Source: an uncultured Clostridia bacterium | GTDB lineage: Bacteria; Bacillota; Clostridia; Oscillospirales; Butyricicoccaceae | Direction of reading: 5' to 3' | Length of the DNA: 23,977 nt | NCBI GenBank assembly: GCA_910586575.1 | Contig: CAJUJQ010000037.1 | Span: forward strand, 1-23,977 | Shown: piece by piece, positions 20,502-23,977 of the stretch | Layout of the letters: each line of letters starts with the position of its first letter | How positions within the stretch are numbered: position 1 is the first letter of the stretch | Translations under genes and position numbers: made by a program | The notes under the pieces: model-generated | The model's database searches: none | What the model saw: the letters and a program-made list of their open reading frames with translations, nothing else | Told to the model about the DNA's origin: nothing

Positions 20502-22472
20502 ATGGAAAGTTCAAATTATCTCGGCACTGAAAAGGTGGGGACACTGCTGCGGAAGTTCGCCGTCCCCTGCATCTTTTCCCTGATTATTTCATGCCTTTAC
20601 AACATCGTAGACCAGATTTTTGTTGGCAATGGCGTAGGCTATCTGGGGAATGCTGCCACTGGCGTTATTTTTCCGATTACGGTTGTAGGATGGGGATTGA
20701 GTTTATTTTTCGGTGATGGAGCGGCTGCCGCATTGAGCGTTTCTTTGGGACGGGGAGAGACGGAGGATATTCACAGAAGTGTCGGAAGCGCGGTTTTGTG
20801 TTCCTTTCTCTCTGGCGCGGCGGTGATTCTGATTGCATATTTATGGGGGGATGGCCTTCTTCGGCTCATTGGAGCAACAGACGCAAATATTCAAATGGCA
20901 TATGATTACGGTGTCATTATTTTCGCCATGATGCCCCTTGCTATGACACAGAACACATTAGCCTCGATTATTCGGGCAGACGGCAGTCCCCAGTATGCAA
21001 TGACGGCAATGCTGGTTGGAGCCGTCATCAATATAATTGGCGACCCAGTAGCGATTTTTGTGCTGGACATGGGCATTAAAGGTGCGGCATGGGCTACGAT
21101 TTTAGGACAGTTTGTCAGTTTTGTTATTTGCGCTGCCTATTTGCGCCGCGCTAAGACGTTCCGGGTAAAAGCCGGCAGCTTCAGGCCGAGTTTATCCCTT
21201 TTGAAGCCGGTCATGGCTTTAGGCGCATCCAGCCTTCTGACACAGCTCTCCATTGTAATTATCACGGTTGTAAACAATATCCTGCTCGTAAAATATGGCG
21301 CACAGTCGATCTACGGCGCGGACATTCCTTTAGCGGCATTTGTAGTGATTATGAAGCTCTTTCAAATAGTCCTGAATATCGCGATTGGTATTGCCGCTGG
21401 CGCACAGCCTGTTGTCGGCTATAATTACGGTGCGAAAAACTATGACCGGGTACGGGAATTGCTGAAACGGATGATGAAGTGGACCGTTATCGTTGGCCTG
21501 ATCTGCGCGATTCTTTTTGAAGCGGTTCCCGGCATCTTTATCCGTATGTTTGGTTCGGCGGATGACCCTGTTTACTTTGATTTCGCCGTACTTTGCCTGC
21601 GGGTTTACCTTTCCCTTATCCTCGTTACCTGTGTTCAAAAGGTCTGTGCTATTTTCCTGCAATCTATCGGCAAAGCAAAAGCCGCTGCCCCATTATCAAT
21701 TTTAAGGGACGCACTGCTGATTGTTTTTTCCCTGCTGATTCCTGTTCTTTTAGGTGTTTCAGGAATTTTCTGGGCTGCGCCTATTGCGGATATTTTAACG
21801 ATTATGATTACTGCCGCAGTTATGGTTCGTGTATGGAAGGAATTGAGCCACGGCACGAAAGCCCAAACGCCTATAACAGCAATCCAGCCTTCACGCCAGG
21901 GTTCAATTATTACGATTGCGAGAGAACACGGTTCCGCAGGAAAACGGATAGGGCAGTTAACGGCACAACGTCTCCAAATCCCTTGCTACTATAAAGAACT
22001 GGTAGCCGTTGCAGCGCAGGAAAGCGGCTTGGCGCAGGAGTTTATTTCTGGTATCAATTCCGATGAAAATGCTGTTATGCGGGAATTGTATCTTACTGCC
22101 GACCCCGTTAAACGCGCTGTTTCTGCGCAAGACAAAGCAATCCGCAAAATTGCGGACGCAGGTTCTTGTGTCCTCATAGGCCGTTCCGCAGACTATGTAT
22201 TGCGGAATTATAAAAATGTGGTACGCATTTTTATCTATGCCCCAAAGAGTTACCGAAAGGAAAAGATAATGGAAATGTATGGGGACAGTCCGGAAGCCGC
22301 GCAAAAAAGCATTGCCCGTTCGGACGCAGCCAGATCGGCTTACTGCAAAAACGTTTCCGGCCAGGAATGGGGCGACCCGCATCGATACGAATTGTGTATT
22401 GACGCTTCTATGGGAGAATACGCCGCCGCAAACCTGATTTGTGATTATATGAGCCGAACGAATAAACTGTAA
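20502..22472 (+). CDS. MATE efflux transporter fused to a cytidylate-kinase-like domain
   Basis: The protein has 656 residues against about 450 for an ordinary MATE pump. Residues 1 to about 450 are a 12-helix MATE transporter with two homologous halves (NIVDQIFVGNGVGYLGNAA near the start; IAAGAQPVVGYNYGAKN in the second half). MATE pumps export drugs or metabolites using sodium or protons. Residues about 467-656 match the cytidylate-kinase-like family: IITIAREHGSAGKRIGQ is its variant P-loop, followed by CYYKELV, VLIGRSADYVL and a C-terminal DASMGEYAA. A cytosolic kinase joined to an efflux pump suggests phosphorylation of a substrate before or during export, or nucleotide sensing; both are inference. 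AGGAGG (20491-20496) fixes the start. Base composition is more AT-rich than in the catabolic genes, and conjugation genes lie next door, so acquisition by transfer is plausible. Confidence 0.85.
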   Translation: MESSNYLGTEKVGTLLRKFAVPCIFSLIISCLYNIVDQIFVGNGVGYLGNAATGVIFPITVVGWGLSLFFGDGAAAALSVSLGRGETEDIHRSVGSAVLCSFLSGAAVILIAYLWGDGLLRLIGATDANIQMAYDYGVIIFAMMPLAMTQNTLASIIRADGSPQYAMTAMLVGAVINIIGDPVAIFVLDMGIKGAAWATILGQFVSFVICAAYLRRAKTFRVKAGSFRPSLSLLKPVMALGASSLLTQLSIVIITVVNNILLVKYGAQSIYGADIPLAAFVVIMKLFQIVLNIAIGIAAGAQPVVGYNYGAKNYDRVRELLKRMMKWTVIVGLICAILFEAVPGIFIRMFGSADDPVYFDFAVLCLRVYLSLILVTCVQKVCAIFLQSIGKAKAAAPLSILRDALLIVFSLLIPVLLGVSGIFWAAPIADILTIMITAAVMVRVWKELSHGTKAQTPITAIQPSRQGSIITIAREHGSAGKRIGQLTAQRLQIPCYYKELVAVAAQESGLAQEFISGINSDENAVMRELYLTADPVKRAVSAQDKAIRKIADAGSCVLIGRSADYVLRNYKNVVRIFIYAPKSYRKEKIMEMYGDSPEAAQKSIARSDAARSAYCKNVSGQEWGDPHRYELCIDASMGEYAAANLICDYMSRTNKL

Positions 22473-22520
22473 GAATTAGATTGTCAATTCCTTGTCAAAA
22501 GTATTTACCATAGAACGCTG

Positions 22521-22570
22521 AAACAACCTGTCGCATTAACGGAAAACCGTTGGATGGGACAGGTTGTTTT
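22521..22570. repeat. Large hairpin after the MATE-kinase gene
   Basis: AAACAACCTGTC (22521-22532) pairs exactly with GACAGGTTGTTT (22558-22569), and the loop carries AACGG-AAAA-CCGTT (22538-22551). Only TTTT follows, so it is a possible weak terminator for the MATE-kinase gene. Confidence 0.55.
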
Positions 22571-22881
22571 GCGCCTATTGGGGAATATAACGAACCGTTG
22601 GATAAAAACACATTTCTGAAGTCAGGATGTTCCGTCTGCCGTTTATCGATGTTATTTGGGGGTCGTCCTTCTGTATTCTTCCAGACATAAGACAAAGTTT
22701 TTCCGGCTTTCGATAACGCAATCTAAACTGTTCTTTATGAGAAAGAATCTTTTGCGAATATCATACTTGTTTTCTGACTCTCAGTGCCTTATAAAGTGGA
22801 TTCTCTGGATGAATCACAGCGAACCCTCCCATGAGTCAGTAATTAGACAGACCTCTTCCTGGACGGAAAGAGAATTTGCTT
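22571..22881. other. Gene-poor border with a possible decayed frame on the minus strand
   Basis: On the minus strand a frame without a start codon is open from 22780 to TAA at 22652-22654 (42 codons, with SLDCVIESRKNFVLCLEEYR). It reads like a protein C-terminus but I do not recognise it. Nothing else here is convincing. The stretch separates the plus-strand MATE-kinase gene from the minus-strand conjugation genes. Confidence 0.25.
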
Positions 22882-23109
22882 TTATAGGGGCTGAATATAG
22901 TATAAATTGGATGACAGACTCCCGTTCTCCCGCCAGCGATGTTCCTTTCGGATGAAGCCTTCGCGACACAGCTCGTCAAGCGCGCGTTTGACAGTTGCGC
23001 GGGAAAGGTGTAGCTCCGCAGCAATGGTGCTCATAGCAAGCCAGCAGCAGCCCTCTGCATTGGTGTGGTCTTGCAGGCAACGGTAGACTGCAACCGCTCG
23101 GTGTCCCAA
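22882..23109 (-). CDS. Small winged-helix DNA-binding protein of a conjugative element
   Basis: The protein has 75 residues from a TTG start. The core is a helix-turn-helix of the kind found in accessory proteins of clostridial conjugative elements: HRAVAVYRCLQD, then AMSTIAAELHLSRATVKRAL (recognition helix SRATVKRAL), then EKEHRW-like wing residues and a SSNLYYIQPL end. The true start is unclear. The frame is open a further 12 codons upstream (to a TGA at 23146-23148, without ATG), and an ATG overlapping the end of the VirD4 reading frame lies in a different phase, so a frameshift at the 5' end is possible. It probably regulates or assists replication or transfer of the element. It lies directly after the coupling-protein gene. 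Confidence 0.6.
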   Translation of the reverse strand: MGHRAVAVYRCLQDHTNAEGCCWLAMSTIAAELHLSRATVKRALDELCREGFIRKEHRWRENGSLSSNLYYIQPL

Positions 23110-23138
23110 CCCGGAATTGTGGATAGAATTGTAATAGT

Positions 23139-23306
23139 CTATCGATCATCACCCGGCCTTTCTCGGAACATCGGCCTGCGCGGCGGGGGAGTGCGTTCCT
23201 CGCGAAACGGCGGCTGTGGCCGTTCTGGACGGCTTGGCACGGGAGCTGGGTGCTTCTTCAGGATGGCTTTTTCAAGCTCGTCCTTGTTGGCGTAGGCGAC
23301 TTTACG
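23139..23306 (-). pseudogene. In-frame C-terminal tail of the VirD4-like gene beyond an amber codon
   Basis: Directly after TAG (23307-23309) the same frame stays open for 55 codons to a second TAG (23139-23141). It starts RKVAYANKDELEKAILKKHP and continues as a Pro/Arg-rich tail, which is what a VirD4 C-terminal extension looks like. The gene therefore seems to have suffered a nonsense mutation, unless the amber codon is read through. Confidence 0.6.
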
Positions 23307-23977
23307 CTACGCTTTCTCCGGAACCTCATACGGTTGTTTGAAGCGAATGCCCCAATCGAGAAATAAGCGCAGCTGTACCTGCATCGGATGTACGCCGGTT
23401 TTCATCACAATAAAACCACCCTTCGGCATGGTTTTTAACTCGTCAGGTGTCATCAACGGACGCTCAATCATTTGCAGTGATTGCGTCGGATCGTTCTTTC
23501 CCTTGCTGATGGAGCCGCTCATAACAGTGCGACTTCCCAATACTTTCGACAGCTCCACAGCCGTTTGAGACGCTGGCGCAAATCCTCCGAAAATATTTAC
23601 CTGACAGTTGTCCACAATGACTTCCGAACCTTCTTTGCCATAATTCTTTTGCAGTTGTCCGGTAATGCTTTGCACGATTGGTACAAGCATTAAACCGCGC
23701 GAACGAGATGCCGAGAACATCAGTTCAAGAGACTGAATCGGCGGACAGGTTCCAAGTTCGTCTGCAAAGAATACTGCACGGTTCGGAAGTCTGCCGCCGT
23801 ATTCATCTGCTACTGTCAAAATTTCTCGATAAAGATTTTGGATAATCAGAGAAACCATGAAGTGTTTTGTCTGATCCTCTTCTGGCAAAACAATAAATAT
23901 TGCAGACTTTTCTTTGCAAAACTTTTCTACCTGAGCGGTTGGGTTGCAAAGAAACAACGTAAGGGGTAAAATGTGAG
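23307..23977 (-). CDS. VirD4/TraG-like conjugative coupling protein (partial at both biological ends)
   Basis: The frame runs from beyond the right window edge to TAG at 23307-23309, giving about 223 visible residues; the TTG at 23957 is internal, not the start. Recognisable parts are the ATPase-core strand FIVLPEEDQTKHF, the helix LIIQNLYREIL, the Walker B-like AVFFADELGTCPP with Asp-Glu, and QSITGQLQKNYG. These are typical of Firmicutes VirD4-like proteins of integrative conjugative elements, membrane ATPases that bring the relaxase-DNA complex to the type IV secretion channel. Walker A and the membrane anchor lie outside the window. The in-frame tail after the stop suggests a recent nonsense mutation, so the element may no longer transfer. 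Confidence 0.85.
   Translation of the reverse strand, partial: HILPLTLFLCNPTAQVEKFCKEKSAIFIVLPEEDQTKHFMVSLIIQNLYREILTVADEYGGRLPNRAVFFADELGTCPPIQSLELMFSASRSRGLMLVPIVQSITGQLQKNYGKEGSEVIVDNCQVNIFGGFAPASQTAVELSKVLGSRTVMSGSISKGKNDPTQSLQMIERPLMTPDELKTMPKGGFIVMKTGVHPMQVQLRLFLDWGIRFKQPYEVPEKA

Noticed and set aside
20457..20531. Short frame starting inside the attenuator loop and overlapping the MATE-kinase start
   Set aside because: Its ATG is inside a stable stem-loop with no ribosome site; it is an overlap artefact of the leader.
22495..22695. Minus-strand frame of 66 codons after the MATE-kinase gene
   Set aside because: It spans the hairpin at 22521-22570 and shows no family resemblance; a different frame in the same stretch looks equally protein-like, so neither is convincing.
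1..23977. CRISPR array or tandem-repeat array
   Set aside because: The only repeated units seen are dispersed palindromic operators and single hairpins; no regular repeat-spacer pattern exists.

Overview
The window reads as chromosomal DNA of a Gram-positive anaerobe of the Clostridia, probably a gut Oscillospiraceae or Lachnospiraceae relative. The reasons are SLH-domain and GLUG-type surface proteins, DUF3793 next to a short flavodoxin, strong AGGAGG ribosome sites, intrinsic terminators, and a VirD4-type conjugation gene of the Firmicutes kind. I recognise no rRNA, tRNA or CRISPR array.

Region 1 (1-1511) holds the 3' part of a BAAT-type acyl-CoA thioesterase/hydrolase, then about 860 bp of decayed DNA: a probable methyltransferase remnant, a promoter with two metal-type operators but no intact gene after it, and an eight-codon reading frame behind a strong ribosome site.

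Region 2 (1.5-11.5 kb) looks like a metal-starvation island. It encodes an S-layer-anchored protein with a ZinT-like domain, a PchR/YbtA-like AraC regulator, a GLUG lipoprotein, a heterodimeric ABC exporter-fold pair, a DUF3793 protein, a short flavodoxin and a DtxR/MntR-family repressor. A palindrome GTTAG-N6-CTAAC occurs five times, plus one near match, in front of these genes. It is the probable operator of a DtxR-type repressor, perhaps the one encoded here. Whether the metal is iron, zinc or manganese is unresolved: the regulator, flavodoxin and AraC/ABC genes suggest iron, the ZinT-like domain suggests zinc.

Region 3 (11.5-20.2 kb) is a catabolic locus with a mirrored plan. Two paralogous AraC regulators are divergent. 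Each is followed by a TIM-barrel sugar isomerase/epimerase and then a Gfo/Idh/MocA oxidoreductase, and the right arm adds a sodium:solute symporter. The enzymes suggest import of a polyol, cyclitol or glycoside, its oxidation to a keto sugar, and isomerisation or elimination. The right oxidoreductase resembles inositol 2-dehydrogenase.

Region 4 (20.3-22.5 kb) is a MATE efflux transporter fused to a cytidylate-kinase-like domain. Its promoter leader contains an intrinsic terminator and a 9-base alternative pairing partner, so transcription attenuation is likely.

Region 5 (22.5 kb to the end, minus strand) is the edge of an integrative conjugative element or its remains: a small winged-helix protein and the C-terminal part of a VirD4-like coupling protein with an in-frame amber codon. 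The rest of the element lies outside the window.
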